Assembly: GCA_963837285.1 (NCBI GenBank)
Contig: CAWIMS010000001.1
Location: 1,178,001 to 1,242,000 of the forward strand
DNA: 64,000 nucleotides
Source of the DNA: Planosporangium sp963837285
GTDB lineage: Bacteria > Actinomycetota > Actinomycetes > Mycobacteriales > Micromonosporaceae
Direction of reading: 5' to 3'
Shown: positions 18,641 through 26,645 of the stretch, in pieces
Numbering within the stretch: position 1 is the stretch's first letter
How the letters are laid out: every line of letters starts with the position of its first letter
Notes under the pieces: model-generated
The model's input: only the letters and a program-made list of their open reading frames with translations
Databases searched by the model: none
What the model was told of the DNA's origin: nothing
Translations under genes and position numbers: made by a program

Positions 18641-18770
18641 GTGTTCCCGGGCTCGCTGGGCCAGGGTGACTCCTCGGGGCCCGACATCGAGCCACGGTGA
18701 TTGGGTCCACGGTGCCCCTGGAGCTGTGCCTGGCGCGGAGACACCGTCCCTGTCCCCGATGAAGGGAACC
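18641..18770 (+). ncRNA. structured leader, candidate c-di-AMP (ydaO-type) riboswitch
   Basis: The 184 bp before the transglycosylase-like gene is GC-rich with many complementary tracts. GTTCCC (18643-18648) can pair with GGGAAC (18764-18769) to close a domain ending just before the start codon. The segments TCGCTGNNCC and AGGGTGACTCCTCGG resemble conserved blocks remembered from ydaO RNAs (UCGCUGAACCC and AGGGUUACUCCUUCG). ydaO RNAs in actinobacteria control cell-wall hydrolases, which fits the gene behind it. Order and spacing of the blocks do not match the known structure perfectly, so this remains a candidate. Confidence 0.35.
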
Positions 18771-18774
18771 GTTC

Positions 18775-19458
18775 GTGATCCGGCTGTGGCCCCGGATCGG
18801 CGTGTTTCGGATGCTCTCCGTTGCTGTGCTCGTGTTGGGCGTGGTGGGCGGGATCTATCTGAGCGCCGGTCGCCAGTCCCAGCAGCGGGTGGTCCAGTCA
18901 GCGCAGTCGGCACAGTCCGAGCAGGACGAGTTGCGCGAGCTGAAGCTGATGTCGGAGGAGCGGCGCCGTGCCTCCGCGGCGTCCCGTTCGGCGCAGCGCG
19001 AGGCGCAGGCCAAGGCCGATGCCGCTGCCGCCGCGGCGGCCGACCAGGCCAGGGCGGCCGAGGACGCGGCCCGCAAGAACCAGCCGAAGCCGGGGACGCC
19101 GGGCGCGCCCGCGAAGCCGCCGGCCTTCGGCCCGATCCCCGCTTCGTGTAGCGAGTTCACCGGCAACGTCGCCATCGGCTGCACCCTGCTGCAACAGGCC
19201 GGCTTCGGGCTCGATCAGATGACCTGCCTGAAGAACCTGTGGATGAAAGAGAGCGGCTGGAACGAGAAGGCGTACAACAAGTCGACGGGCGCGGGCGGCA
19301 TTCCGCAGGCTCTCCCACGATCCAAGATGTCCGTGTACGGTGCGGACTATCTGACCAACCCGGCGACCCAGATCAAGTGGGGCCTCAACTACATCAAGAC
19401 CAAGTACAGGACGCCCTGCAACGCCTGGTCGAACTGGCAGTCCAAGGGCTGGTACTGA
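18775..19458 (+). CDS. membrane-anchored lytic-transglycosylase-like protein
   Basis: 227 residues from GTG 18775. A basic N-terminus and one helix (MLSVAVLVLGVVGGIYLSAG) export or anchor it. Residues 35-105 form an Ala/Gln/Arg/Glu-rich coiled coil (QREAQAKADAAAAAAADQAR). After a Pro/Gly linker, the C-terminal 90 residues resemble an SLT-like lysozyme fold (LKNLWMKESGWNEKAYNKST, with a catalytic-type Glu in KESGW; AGGIPQALPRSKM; IKWGLNYIKTKY). Likely cuts peptidoglycan glycan strands or helps cell separation. The long structured leader upstream and a strong hairpin downstream make it a single-gene unit. Confidence 0.8.
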   Translation: MIRLWPRIGVFRMLSVAVLVLGVVGGIYLSAGRQSQQRVVQSAQSAQSEQDELRELKLMSEERRRASAASRSAQREAQAKADAAAAAAADQARAAEDAARKNQPKPGTPGAPAKPPAFGPIPASCSEFTGNVAIGCTLLQQAGFGLDQMTCLKNLWMKESGWNEKAYNKSTGAGGIPQALPRSKMSVYGADYLTNPATQIKWGLNYIKTKYRTPCNAWSNWQSKGWY

Positions 19459-19467
19459 CATCCGTGC

Positions 19468-19498
19468 GTGGGGAGCGGTTCGCAGGACCGCTCCCCAC
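19468..19498 (+). terminator. strong hairpin after transglycosylase-like gene
   Basis: GTGGGGAGCGGT pairs perfectly with ACCGCTCCCCAC around a seven-base loop, 9 bp after the stop codon. No T-run follows, but stem strength and position support termination. Confidence 0.75.
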
Positions 19499-19515
19499 TG
19501 TGGTACCACGGGTGC

Positions 19516-20181
19516 GTGACGACGACTGCCGGGGATGCGGACCGGTTCGGCAGTGAGCCGTTCTACGCCTCGCTCGGGCGTGCATTCGTCGCCATGTGCG
19601 CGTTCGTTCCGGTGCTGTTCCTGATCGAGCTGATCGACAGCCTCACCGGGCATGAGCTGGAGCGCAACGGCGGCATCGAGCCGCATTCGATCGCCGGGCT
19701 CGACGGGGTGGTCCTCGCCCCGTTCCTGCACGCCAGCTTCGAGCACGTGACCGCCAACAGCGTGCCGCTGATCCTGCTCGGCACGTTCGTGCTCGCCGCG
19801 GGTACCCGGCGGTTCCTGCTCTCGACGCTCTTCATCGGCCTGGTCAGCGGCCTGGGCGTGTGGCTGCTCGGCAATCCCCGGACCCTGGTCGTCGGGGCCA
19901 GCGGCGTGATCTTCGGGTACCTCGGGCTGCTGCTCGTCCGCGGCGTGGTCGAGCGGTCCTGGTGGAACATCACGGTGGCGGTGCTGACCGGCCTGCTCTA
20001 CGGCTGGCAGCTGGTCGGCGTGCTGCCCGCGGTCGACTCCAACATCTCCTGGCAGGGTCATCTCTGCGGTTTCGTCGGCGGGATGGTCGCCGCCGTGCTG
20101 TTCCGGCGCCGCCGGCCACGCCGGGTCGAACCACCCGTAACACCCGGCCCAGGCGACACACTCACCCTGCCCCTTTCCTGA
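19516..20181 (+). CDS. rhomboid-family intramembrane serine protease
   Basis: 221 residues from GTG 19516 (VTTTAGDADRF). Six predicted membrane helices. The catalytic serine is in VVGASGVIFGYLG and the histidine in SWQGHLCGFVGG, the canonical rhomboid dyad; HASFEHVTANSVPLILLG supplies the conserved helix-2 histidine and asparagine. Cleaves membrane proteins within the bilayer; substrate unknown. The C-terminus is basic and cytoplasmic (RRRRPRRVEPP). TACCAC lies six bases before the GTG, a weak version of the leaderless pattern. Confidence 0.9.
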   Translation: MTTTAGDADRFGSEPFYASLGRAFVAMCAFVPVLFLIELIDSLTGHELERNGGIEPHSIAGLDGVVLAPFLHASFEHVTANSVPLILLGTFVLAAGTRRFLLSTLFIGLVSGLGVWLLGNPRTLVVGASGVIFGYLGLLLVRGVVERSWWNITVAVLTGLLYGWQLVGVLPAVDSNISWQGHLCGFVGGMVAAVLFRRRRPRRVEPPVTPGPGDTLTLPLS

Positions 20182-20273
20182 AATCGTGCTAAAGCCCGCG
20201 TGAGTGCCATTGCCGGCGGGGTATACCAGCCGTACGTTCGGGGCAGTGCGGTCGCCTCGAAAGGTGCTGACGG

Positions 20274-21242
20274 ATGCGCGAAATCGACATAGCGGTCGTG
20301 GGTGCGGGACCCACCGGGTTGTTCGCCGCGTACTACGCGGGGTTCCGTGGGCTGTCCGTGTCGGTGATCGACGCGCTGCCCGAGCCGGGTGGCCAGGTCT
20401 CCGCCATGTACCCGGAGAAGGTCATCTACGACGTCGCCGGGTTCCCCGCGATCAAGGGCCGGGAGCTGGTCGCCAACCTGGTCGAGCAGACCGCGCAGTA
20501 CTCGCCGGAGTACCTGCTGGGGGCCCGCGCCGACGGGCTGACCTATGTCGACGAGAAGCCGGTCCTCGCCCTGTCGAACGGGGAGGAGCTGCACTGCGGC
20601 GCGGTGCTGATCACAGGCGGCATGGGTAGCTTCACCGCGCGCCCGCTGCCGTCGGCCGGCGTGTTCAGCGGCGAGGGCGTGCTGTACTTCGTGCCGCACC
20701 TCGATGACCTGGCCGGGCACCATGTGGTGATCGTCGGCGGCGGCGACTCGGCGTTCGACTGGGCGCTGTCGCTGCACCCGCTCGCGAAGTCGGTCACGCT
20801 CGTGCACCGCCGTGACAAGTTCCGCGCGCACGCCGGCACGGTCGCCCGGGTGCAGGCGCTCGGCGTACCGCTGGTGGTCAACGCGGAGCTGACCAAGATC
20901 CGTGGCGACGGCCGGGTCGAGGGCTGCGACGTGACCCTGCGTGGCGGCGAGACGCGCGAGCTGCCGGCCGACTCGATCGTGGCGGCGCTCGGCTTCACGG
21001 CTGATCTCGGTCCGCTGGCGAGCTGGGGCATGCAGCTGGACAAACGGCACATCCTCGTCGACACCACGATGGCCACGAACCTGCCCCGGGTGTTCGCGGC
21101 CGGCGACATCAGCGACTACCCGGGCAAGGTGCGGCTGATCGCGGTGGGATTCGGGGAAGCGGCGACGGCGGTCAACAACGCGGCCGTCGTAATCGACCCG
21201 GCCGCGCACCTGTTTCCGGGCCACTCCTCCGACAACGGGTAA
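20274..21242 (+). CDS. ferredoxin/flavodoxin--NADP+ reductase, thioredoxin-reductase-like type
   Basis: 322 residues. FAD-binding VGAGPTGLFAAYYAGFRG at the N-terminus, PEPGGQVSAMYPEK, the NADPH site IVGGGDSAFDWA, and the C-terminal FAD segment FAAGDISDYPGKVRLIAVG. The redox Cys-x-x-Cys of true thioredoxin reductase is absent, which identifies the YumC-type ferredoxin-NADP reductase group. Moves electrons between NADPH and ferredoxin. AAGG lies about 11 bases before ATG 20274. Followed after 25 bp by a paired palindrome and convergent with the AfsR-like gene. Confidence 0.88.
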   Translation: MREIDIAVVGAGPTGLFAAYYAGFRGLSVSVIDALPEPGGQVSAMYPEKVIYDVAGFPAIKGRELVANLVEQTAQYSPEYLLGARADGLTYVDEKPVLALSNGEELHCGAVLITGGMGSFTARPLPSAGVFSGEGVLYFVPHLDDLAGHHVVIVGGGDSAFDWALSLHPLAKSVTLVHRRDKFRAHAGTVARVQALGVPLVVNAELTKIRGDGRVEGCDVTLRGGETRELPADSIVAALGFTADLGPLASWGMQLDKRHILVDTTMATNLPRVFAAGDISDYPGKVRLIAVGFGEAATAVNNAAVVIDPAAHLFPGHSSDNG

Positions 21243-21267
21243 GGCGGCAGCCCGGCCGCATGGCCCC

Positions 21268-21346
21268 AAGATCGGCACAACTTCCGGCAAGTTGTGGCCT
21301 CAACCCCCGGGTTTGGCCACTATTTCCGGGAAGTTGTGCCGATCTT
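21268..21346. repeat. paired-palindrome element A
   Basis: Outer arms AAGATCGGCACAACTTCC and GGAAGTTGTGCCGATCTT are perfect 18-base complements. Each half is itself a palindrome (ACAACTTCCGGCAAGTTGT and a diverged partner) separated by GGCCTCAACCCCCGGGTTTGG. It lies 25 bp after the reductase stop, between convergent genes. One of six copies in the window. Confidence 0.9.
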
Positions 21347-21350
21347 CGTC

Positions 21351-21392
21351 CGGCCAGCCGCGGGCCGGGTGCGGCCAGCCGTGGGCCGGGTG
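21351..21392. repeat. 21-bp direct tandem duplication
   Basis: Two head-to-tail copies beginning CGGCCAGCCG and ending GGGCCGGGTG, differing at one base, in the gap between element A and the AfsR-like gene end. Confidence 0.85.
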
Positions 21393-21413
21393 CGGTCGGC
21401 GGCGCGAAGCGGG

Positions 21414-24400
21414 TCAGGCGGCGTGTTGGGCCAGGGCGCGCACCCGGCCGGGTACCGGCATACCCATCGCGGCATAGAGCGCGTACGCCTCGCGGGCGTA
21501 CCGTTCGGCCTGCTCCGGATCCTCGTCGCCGTACGCACGGCCGATCAGCGCGAGCGCGTCCGCCTCGGCGGGGCGGTACCCGGTCTCCCGGTGTATCGCC
21601 AGCGCCAGCCCCGCCTCGGCGATCGCCTCCGCCGCCCGGCCACGGCCGAGCTGGATCTCCGCCAGCACGGCTCGGGCCAGGCCGAGAAGCATCCGGTACC
21701 CGCTCGACTCGCTCTCCGCGATGGCCTTGTCGATCCAGGCCCGCGCGTTGTCCTGCTGACCCTGGTGACAGTGCGCCGCCCCGAGCCCGATCAACGCCTG
21801 GACGTACGGGTACCGGTCGGTGCTCGCGTCGGCCACCCGCAGCGCGGTCTGGCTGTGCTGGATGGCGACCGGCTGCCGACCGAGGTCGTCGTTGAGGCTG
21901 GCCAGCACGTTCAGCGCGCGCAGCTCGTACCGTGTGGTGCCCAACTCGTGGGCGAGCGCATTCGCGGCGTGGACCAGCTCGAACGCGCGGCCCAGGTTAC
22001 CGGCGAGCCGCTCGACCGTGGCCAGGCTGCCCAGGAAGTCTGCCTCGACGGAGCGGTCGCCGGACTCCCGGCTCATGCTCAACGCGCGTTCCAGATGCTC
22101 CCGGGCGTCGGCGATACGGCCCTGCGCGGCGTACACCTCGGCCAGGTTGCCGTGCGAGATGCAGGTCAGCTCCTCGCTGTCGAGCCGGTCGGCGAGGGTC
22201 AGCGCCTCCTCGTTGCGTGCCGCCGCCTCGTCGAGCCGGCCCAGCTCCCAGTGCACCAGCGCGAGGCTCTGGAGGTCGACGGCGAGGCCCAGCCTCCAGT
22301 CCAGGCGCCGGTCCACGTCGATCGCCTCCGCGATGTACCGGAGGGCCTCGGCCGGACGCCCGATGTTGCAGTACACGACGGCGAGCTGGCTGAGGGCGGT
22401 GCTGGTGCCTTCCGCCCAGTCGGTCTGCCGGGAGATGTCGAGCAGCCTGGTCAGGTGCTCGATCGCCTCGGTGTACCGGCTCTGGAAGATGAACAGCTCG
22501 GACATCCCGTGGTGCATGACGCCCTGCGGATGCAGCTCGTTGTCGGCCACGGCGGCGGCGAGCCCGGCGCTGGCGACCTCGATGCCTTCGGCCCAGTACC
22601 CGCGCCGGCGCAGGTCGATGCCGAAGGCGCTGGCCAACCGCCAGGCGGCGGACGGGGAACTCTGCTCGGCCGCGTGCACCATGACGACGAGGTTGGCGCG
22701 CTCGGTGTCCAGCCACTCCATCGCCTGCGTTCGATCGTCGAACCCGAGTGGCCGCGCGTTGCCGGTGGTCCAGTCCGGTAGCGGCAACTGCACGATGCCC
22801 GGGTACAGCTGATCGACGGCGGCGCGGGCGGTGTGCAGGTAGTAGTCGTAGACCCGTGCCGTGGCGGTGTCGCGGGCCGGATCGTCCTCCTCGGCGCCGG
22901 CATGTTCGGCCGCGTGCAGGCGCAGCAGGTCGTGGAAGCTGTACCGCCCGGGCGCCTCCAGGTTGATCAGGTGCGCCGCCGCCAGCTCGTCGAGCAGCCG
23001 TTCGGCGTCGGCGAGCGGCAGGTCGGCCACGTTGCTGGCGACCCCAGGCGAGAAGTCGGACCCCGGCACGAGACCGAGCAGCCGGAACATCCGCTGGGCG
23101 GGCTGGGACAGCGCGGCGTACGACAGGTCGAACACGGCCCGCACGGCGTTCTTCGGGTCGTCCTCGACCTCAAGCGCCGCCAGCCGGTTGCCGGCCGTCA
23201 GGTTGGCCGCGTAGGCGGCGATGCTGTCGTCGCCGACGTTGGCCACCGCGATCCGCAGCGCCAGTGGAAGGTACGAGCACAGCCGCGCCAGCTCGGCCGC
23301 CGCCTCCGGCTCTGCGGCGACCCGTTCCACGCCGAGCAGCAGCTCCAGGAGCGCGAGCGCCTCGCCCGGACTGAGGACACCCAGCGTGATCTGCTCGGCG
23401 CCGTCCTGGATCGCCAGCTCGGCGAGAGCGTTGCGGCTGGTCACCAGCGCCAGGCTGCCGGACGACCGGGGGAGCAGCGGGCGTACCTGGTCGGCGCTGC
23501 CCGCGTTGTCCAGCACGACGAGGATCCGCCGGTCGGCCAGCAGGTTCCGGTACATCTCCGTCGCCTCGGGTACCTCGGTCGGCACCTTCTCGGCCGGGAC
23601 GCCCAGGGCACGCAGCAACCGGGACAGCGCGTCGATCGGGCGCACCGCCGGCATCGGCGAGTAGCCGTAGAGGTTGATGTACAGCTGCCCGTCCGGGAAC
23701 TCGTCGCGTACCTGGTGCGACCAGTGCACGGCCAGCGCGGTCTTGCCCACGCCGGCGGTACCCGCGATCGCGGAGATCACCGCGGCCGGCCGGGCGCCAC
23801 CATCGGTCAGCAGCCGGTCGAGCCGGGCCAGGTCGGCGGCCCGCCCGGTGAACCCGTACACGTCGGACGGCAGCTGCGACGGGGTCAGGGTGGGCATCTC
23901 GTCGTCGGCCGGGGAGGCACCCGCCGCTCCCACCGCGAGGTCGAGCGACGGGTCCTTGTGTAGCACCGAGGTGTGCAGCCGGCGCACCTCCGCGCCGGGG
24001 TCGATGCCCAGCTCGCCGGCCAGCCGGTCGGCCAGCGCCCGGTATGCGTCGAGCGCGTCGGCCTGCCGCCCGCACCGGTACCGCGCCAGCATCAGCTGCG
24101 CGACCAGCCGCTCCCGCAACGGATGGTCGGCGACCAGCGCCTCGAGTTCGGCCACGAGCCGGTCGTGCGCGCCGGCGGCCAGCTCCAGCTCGACACACTC
24201 CTCGAGTACGACGAGGCGTTTCTCCTCAAGCTCGGCCGCGTCCCGGGACAGCGGCGGCCCGGTCAGGCCGGCCAGCGCGGGCCCGCGCCACAGGCCGAGC
24301 GCCTCCCGCAGCAACTGCGGGCTGCCGGCCGCACGGCCGCGTTCCACCAGGTCGTCGAAGAGGAGCCGGTCCAGCTCATCCTCGTGTACGCGCAGCCGGT

Positions 24401-24659
24401 ACCCGGAATCGTGGCTCTCGATGACCGCACCGGCCCTGGTCAGCACCGCCCGGAGCGCGGCGACCCGGTTCTGCACCAGGCGGCGGCCGGTGCGCGGTGC
24501 CTCGTCCGGCCAGCCGACCTCGATCAACTGGTCGAACGGGACTACGCGGTTGGGCTTGAGCAGCAGCGCCGCCAGAATCCGCTGCTGGATCAGCCCACCG
24601 ACGTTCAGCCCACCGCCGTCGGTCGATGCGTGCAGCGGCCCCAGGATCCCAAACCTCAT
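21414..24659 (-). CDS. AfsR/SARP-family transcriptional regulator: DNA-binding, BTAD, NB-ARC and TPR domains
   Basis: 1081 residues. Residues 1-95 are the OmpR-like DNA-binding domain (LGPLHASTDGG, RILAALLLKPNRVV, LVQNRVAALRAVL); 96-245 the bacterial transcriptional activation domain (ALGLWRGPALAG, LMLARYRCGRQADALDAYR). About 280-560 is the NB-ARC STAND ATPase (P-loop AIAGTAGVGKTALAVHW, Walker B ILVVLDNAG, SLALVTSRN). The C-terminal 430 residues are tetratricopeptide repeats. Such proteins control secondary metabolism or stress genes in actinomycetes when a ligand or partner releases the ATPase. GNAT lies nine bases upstream on the same strand, so the two are probably co-transcribed. No biosynthetic cluster is adjacent, so the target is unknown. 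Confidence 0.93.
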   Translation of the reverse strand: MRFGILGPLHASTDGGGLNVGGLIQQRILAALLLKPNRVVPFDQLIEVGWPDEAPRTGRRLVQNRVAALRAVLTRAGAVIESHDSGYRLRVHEDELDRLLFDDLVERGRAAGSPQLLREALGLWRGPALAGLTGPPLSRDAAELEEKRLVVLEECVELELAAGAHDRLVAELEALVADHPLRERLVAQLMLARYRCGRQADALDAYRALADRLAGELGIDPGAEVRRLHTSVLHKDPSLDLAVGAAGASPADDEMPTLTPSQLPSDVYGFTGRAADLARLDRLLTDGGARPAAVISAIAGTAGVGKTALAVHWSHQVRDEFPDGQLYINLYGYSPMPAVRPIDALSRLLRALGVPAEKVPTEVPEATEMYRNLLADRRILVVLDNAGSADQVRPLLPRSSGSLALVTSRNALAELAIQDGAEQITLGVLSPGEALALLELLLGVERVAAEPEAAAELARLCSYLPLALRIAVANVGDDSIAAYAANLTAGNRLAALEVEDDPKNAVRAVFDLSYAALSQPAQRMFRLLGLVPGSDFSPGVASNVADLPLADAERLLDELAAAHLINLEAPGRYSFHDLLRLHAAEHAGAEEDDPARDTATARVYDYYLHTARAAVDQLYPGIVQLPLPDWTTGNARPLGFDDRTQAMEWLDTERANLVVMVHAAEQSSPSAAWRLASAFGIDLRRRGYWAEGIEVASAGLAAAVADNELHPQGVMHHGMSELFIFQSRYTEAIEHLTRLLDISRQTDWAEGTSTALSQLAVVYCNIGRPAEALRYIAEAIDVDRRLDWRLGLAVDLQSLALVHWELGRLDEAAARNEEALTLADRLDSEELTCISHGNLAEVYAAQGRIADAREHLERALSMSRESGDRSVEADFLGSLATVERLAGNLGRAFELVHAANALAHELGTTRYELRALNVLASLNDDLGRQPVAIQHSQTALRVADASTDRYPYVQALIGLGAAHCHQGQQDNARAWIDKAIAESESSGYRMLLGLARAVLAEIQLGRGRAAEAIAEAGLALAIHRETGYRPAEADALALIGRAYGDEDPEQAERYAREAYALYAAMGMPVPGRVRALAQHAA

Positions 24660-24668
24660 CGCTTCTAT

Positions 24669-25229
24669 CTACAGGACGCGTCGCATCACCACACGCCGGG
24701 GCGTCGGTCGATGACGCACGGCGAAGCCGGCGCCCGCGAACATCGCCTCGGTGCCGACGTACGCCTCCATGCCGTTGTGCGGGCCGGCGCCCGCGAGCGG
24801 CAGGCCCTCGATCGCCGGGGCGCCGTGCTCGCGGGCCAGGTCGACCGCGGCGGCCAGCAGGTCACCGGTCAGGCCGGCGCCACGGGCGTCCCGGCGCACG
24901 AAGAAGCACGGCACGCTCCACACCGCGCCGTCCTCGGTCGTGTCGCGGCTCTTGAGCAACGGCGAGCGCAGCAGCCGACCGTACCGGGAGCGCGGGCCGG
25001 TGGCGCACCAGCCGACCGGCTCGCCGTCCCGGTACGCCAGCACCCCGACCGGCGCGCCGGCCGTGGCGACCAGCTCGGCGAACCCGGCCCGGTTGCCCGA
25101 CCCGTACCCCTGCTCGAACTCGCGCCCGGTCCGCAGGAAGTACATGCACCAGCAGCCGGAGCAGACCTTGCTGGCGCTGAACAGGTGCTCCAGGTCGGCC
25201 AGGTTGGCGTCGGTGAGCGGCTGGATCAC
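24669..25229 (-). CDS. GNAT-family N-acetyltransferase
   Basis: About 186 residues from GTG 25229, which has AGGTGG a few bases upstream; GTG 25247 would add six residues. The acetyl-CoA loop is FFVRRDARGAGLTGDLLAAA (the R/Q-x-x-G-x-G/A pattern), preceded by VWSVPCF and followed by AIEGLPL and a C-terminal AGFAVRHRP. The Cys-rich segment SKVCSGCWCMYFL near residue 22 is typical of a GNAT subgroup whose substrate is unknown. Divergent from the CGNR gene across a palindromic promoter region and probably co-transcribed with the AfsR-like regulator. Confidence 0.82.
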   Translation of the reverse strand: MIQPLTDANLADLEHLFSASKVCSGCWCMYFLRTGREFEQGYGSGNRAGFAELVATAGAPVGVLAYRDGEPVGWCATGPRSRYGRLLRSPLLKSRDTTEDGAVWSVPCFFVRRDARGAGLTGDLLAAAVDLAREHGAPAIEGLPLAGAGPHNGMEAYVGTEAMFAGAGFAVRHRPTPRRVVMRRVL

Positions 25230-25247
25230 GTCGTAACCACCTAACAC

Positions 25248-25302
25248 TGTTGACCGGTGTCGGCGACAGGTTAGCTACGATGGCGCACACCGGTCAACAG
25301 CA
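25248..25302. promoter_or_regulatory. divergent promoter/operator framed by perfect 13-bp inverted repeat
   Basis: CTGTTGACCGGTG and CACCGGTCAACAG are perfect inverted arms separated by about 29 bases, positioned between the GNAT and CGNR starts. Each arm contains TTGACC, a good -35 box, one for each direction; TAGCTA in the middle can serve as a -10 (16-base spacing on the plus strand). Confidence 0.5.
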
Positions 25303-25314
25303 CTTGGGGGTGTC

Positions 25315-25839
25315 GTGCAGTCCGGCGTACCCGAGCAGTTGTGGCTTGTGGAGTCGTTCCTGAACTCCGTCGACGTGGAGAGCGCGCAGGACGACCTGGA
25401 GGCGTTGCCGCGGTTCCGGCGCTGGCTGCGCGATCACCACCGGGCTACGGCAGCCGAGACGGCCACCGAGGCCGGCCTGACCCTCGCCCGCGACCTGCGG
25501 GCTGAGTTGCGGGCCGAGCTGACGTGCGGAAGCAGCGGTCGGGACCTGGATCGTCTCGCGGCCGGGATCGGGCTGGCGGTTCGCTTCGACGACGCCGGCC
25601 GGGCCGGGCTCGTGCCGACCGACGCCGGGGTCCGTGGCGTGCTCGGTGAGGTGCTCGCCGCGATCGTGCGCGCCGAGCACGACGGCACCTGGTCGCGGCT
25701 GAAGATCTGCTCCTCGGCCGAATGCCGGTATGTCTACTACGACCGGTCGAAGAACGGCTCGCGGCGGTGGTGCTCGATGCGGGTCTGCGGAAACCGCAGC
25801 AAGACCAGGGCGTACCGGGGGCGCGTCTCAGCCGGCTAG
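25315..25839 (+). CDS. CGNR zinc-finger protein (ABATE-like N-terminus)
   Basis: 174 residues from GTG 25315. The C-terminal 45 residues are the CGNR zinc finger: CSSAECRYVYYDRSKNGS then WCSMRVCGNRSKTRAYR, with two Cys pairs and the diagnostic Cys-Gly-Asn-Arg. The N-terminal part (ESFLNSVDVESAQDDLEALPRFRRWL) matches the ligand-binding-like region usually fused to it. These are putative transcriptional regulators, poorly studied. Its 3' end overlaps the convergent TetR gene by 12 bp. Confidence 0.88.
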   Translation: MQSGVPEQLWLVESFLNSVDVESAQDDLEALPRFRRWLRDHHRATAAETATEAGLTLARDLRAELRAELTCGSSGRDLDRLAAGIGLAVRFDDAGRAGLVPTDAGVRGVLGEVLAAIVRAEHDGTWSRLKICSSAECRYVYYDRSKNGSRRWCSMRVCGNRSKTRAYRGRVSAG

Positions 25840-26520
25840 CCCGACCGTCCTGGCGGCCGCCCGCATCTGGTACTCGAAGTACCCGGGCCGGTCGTCGACC
25901 ACGTTGTTGAGCTGCCCGAACAGCTCGAAACTGACGGCGCCGAAGAGCAGCATCCAGGCGCCCATGCCCCGGGCGAACAACGACGGCGGGGCGCCCGGAG
26001 CGGCCTGCTCGGTCACCTCGGCCAGGTCGGCCCGCACCCCGGCCGGGACCGGCTCGCCCTGCTCCGCCGCGAGCCGCCCCGACGCGTACCCGTCCCCGAT
26101 GATCGCCCCGATCAGCAGCGGCACCCGGGTGGCCGGCGCGACCGTGTCCTGCGGTGCCTGGTATCCCGGGACGGGGCTGCCGAAGATCAGCGCGTACTCG
26201 TGCGGGTTGGCAAGCGCCCAATCCCGCACCGCGTGGCAGGTGGCGAGCCAGCGACCGAGCAGGTCGGCGCGGTCGACCCCGGCCTCGGCCTGCTCGGCGG
26301 CGGCCCCGACCGCGTCGTAGGCGTCCACGATCAGCGCGGTGAGCAGGTCGTCGCGGCTGGCGAAGTAGCGGTACAGCGCTGACGAGACCATGCCCAGCTC
26401 GCGGGAGACCGCCCGGAGCGAGAGGTTGGCGCCGTCCACGGCGAGGTGCCGGCGCGCGGCGGCCTTGATCTCCTCGATCATCTCGGCGCGGACGCGGGCA
26501 CGAATGGAAGCGGCGGTCAT
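25828..26520 (-). CDS. TetR/AcrR-family transcriptional repressor
   Basis: 230 residues from ATG 26520 (a GTG six bases upstream is also possible). The N-terminal helix-turn-helix is clear: EIKAAARRHLAVDGANLSLRAVSRELGMVSSALYRYFASRDDLLTAL spans the TetR signature. The C-terminal ligand domain has the TetR_C_13/WHG-like pattern (WLATCHAVRDWALANPHEYALIFGSPVPGY). Divergent from an NAD-binding oxidoreductase gene, with two AGAGC-N3-GCTCT palindromes in the shared promoter, so it probably represses that gene and itself. The ligand is unknown. Confidence 0.9.
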   Translation of the reverse strand: MTAASIRARVRAEMIEEIKAAARRHLAVDGANLSLRAVSRELGMVSSALYRYFASRDDLLTALIVDAYDAVGAAAEQAEAGVDRADLLGRWLATCHAVRDWALANPHEYALIFGSPVPGYQAPQDTVAPATRVPLLIGAIIGDGYASGRLAAEQGEPVPAGVRADLAEVTEQAAPGAPPSLFARGMGAWMLLFGAVSFELFGQLNNVVDDRPGYFEYQMRAAARTVGLAG

Positions 26521-26563
26521 GCTCACGAGTCTCGCACAGAAATCGGATCGCTGTCATCTTTCG

Positions 26564-26576
26564 AGAGCACTGCTCT
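26564..26576. promoter_or_regulatory. TetR operator candidate 1
   Basis: AGAGCACTGCTCT is a perfect palindrome with six-base arms around a central C, located in the TetR/oxidoreductase divergent promoter, 44 bp from the TetR ATG. Confidence 0.55.
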
Positions 26577-26617
26577 TGACTCGACGACCCGCGGCGTGCG
26601 ACGGTTGACCGCAAGAG

Positions 26618-26630
26618 AGAGCGGTGCTCT
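26618..26630. promoter_or_regulatory. TetR operator candidate 2
   Basis: AGAGCGGTGCTCT repeats operator 1 with two changed central bases. It lies between TTGACC (26605-26610) and a possible -10 (TCTAGA, 26628-26633; 17-base spacing) of the oxidoreductase gene, the classic position for repression. Confidence 0.55.
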
Positions 26631-26645
26631 AGAAGGAGATCAGAG

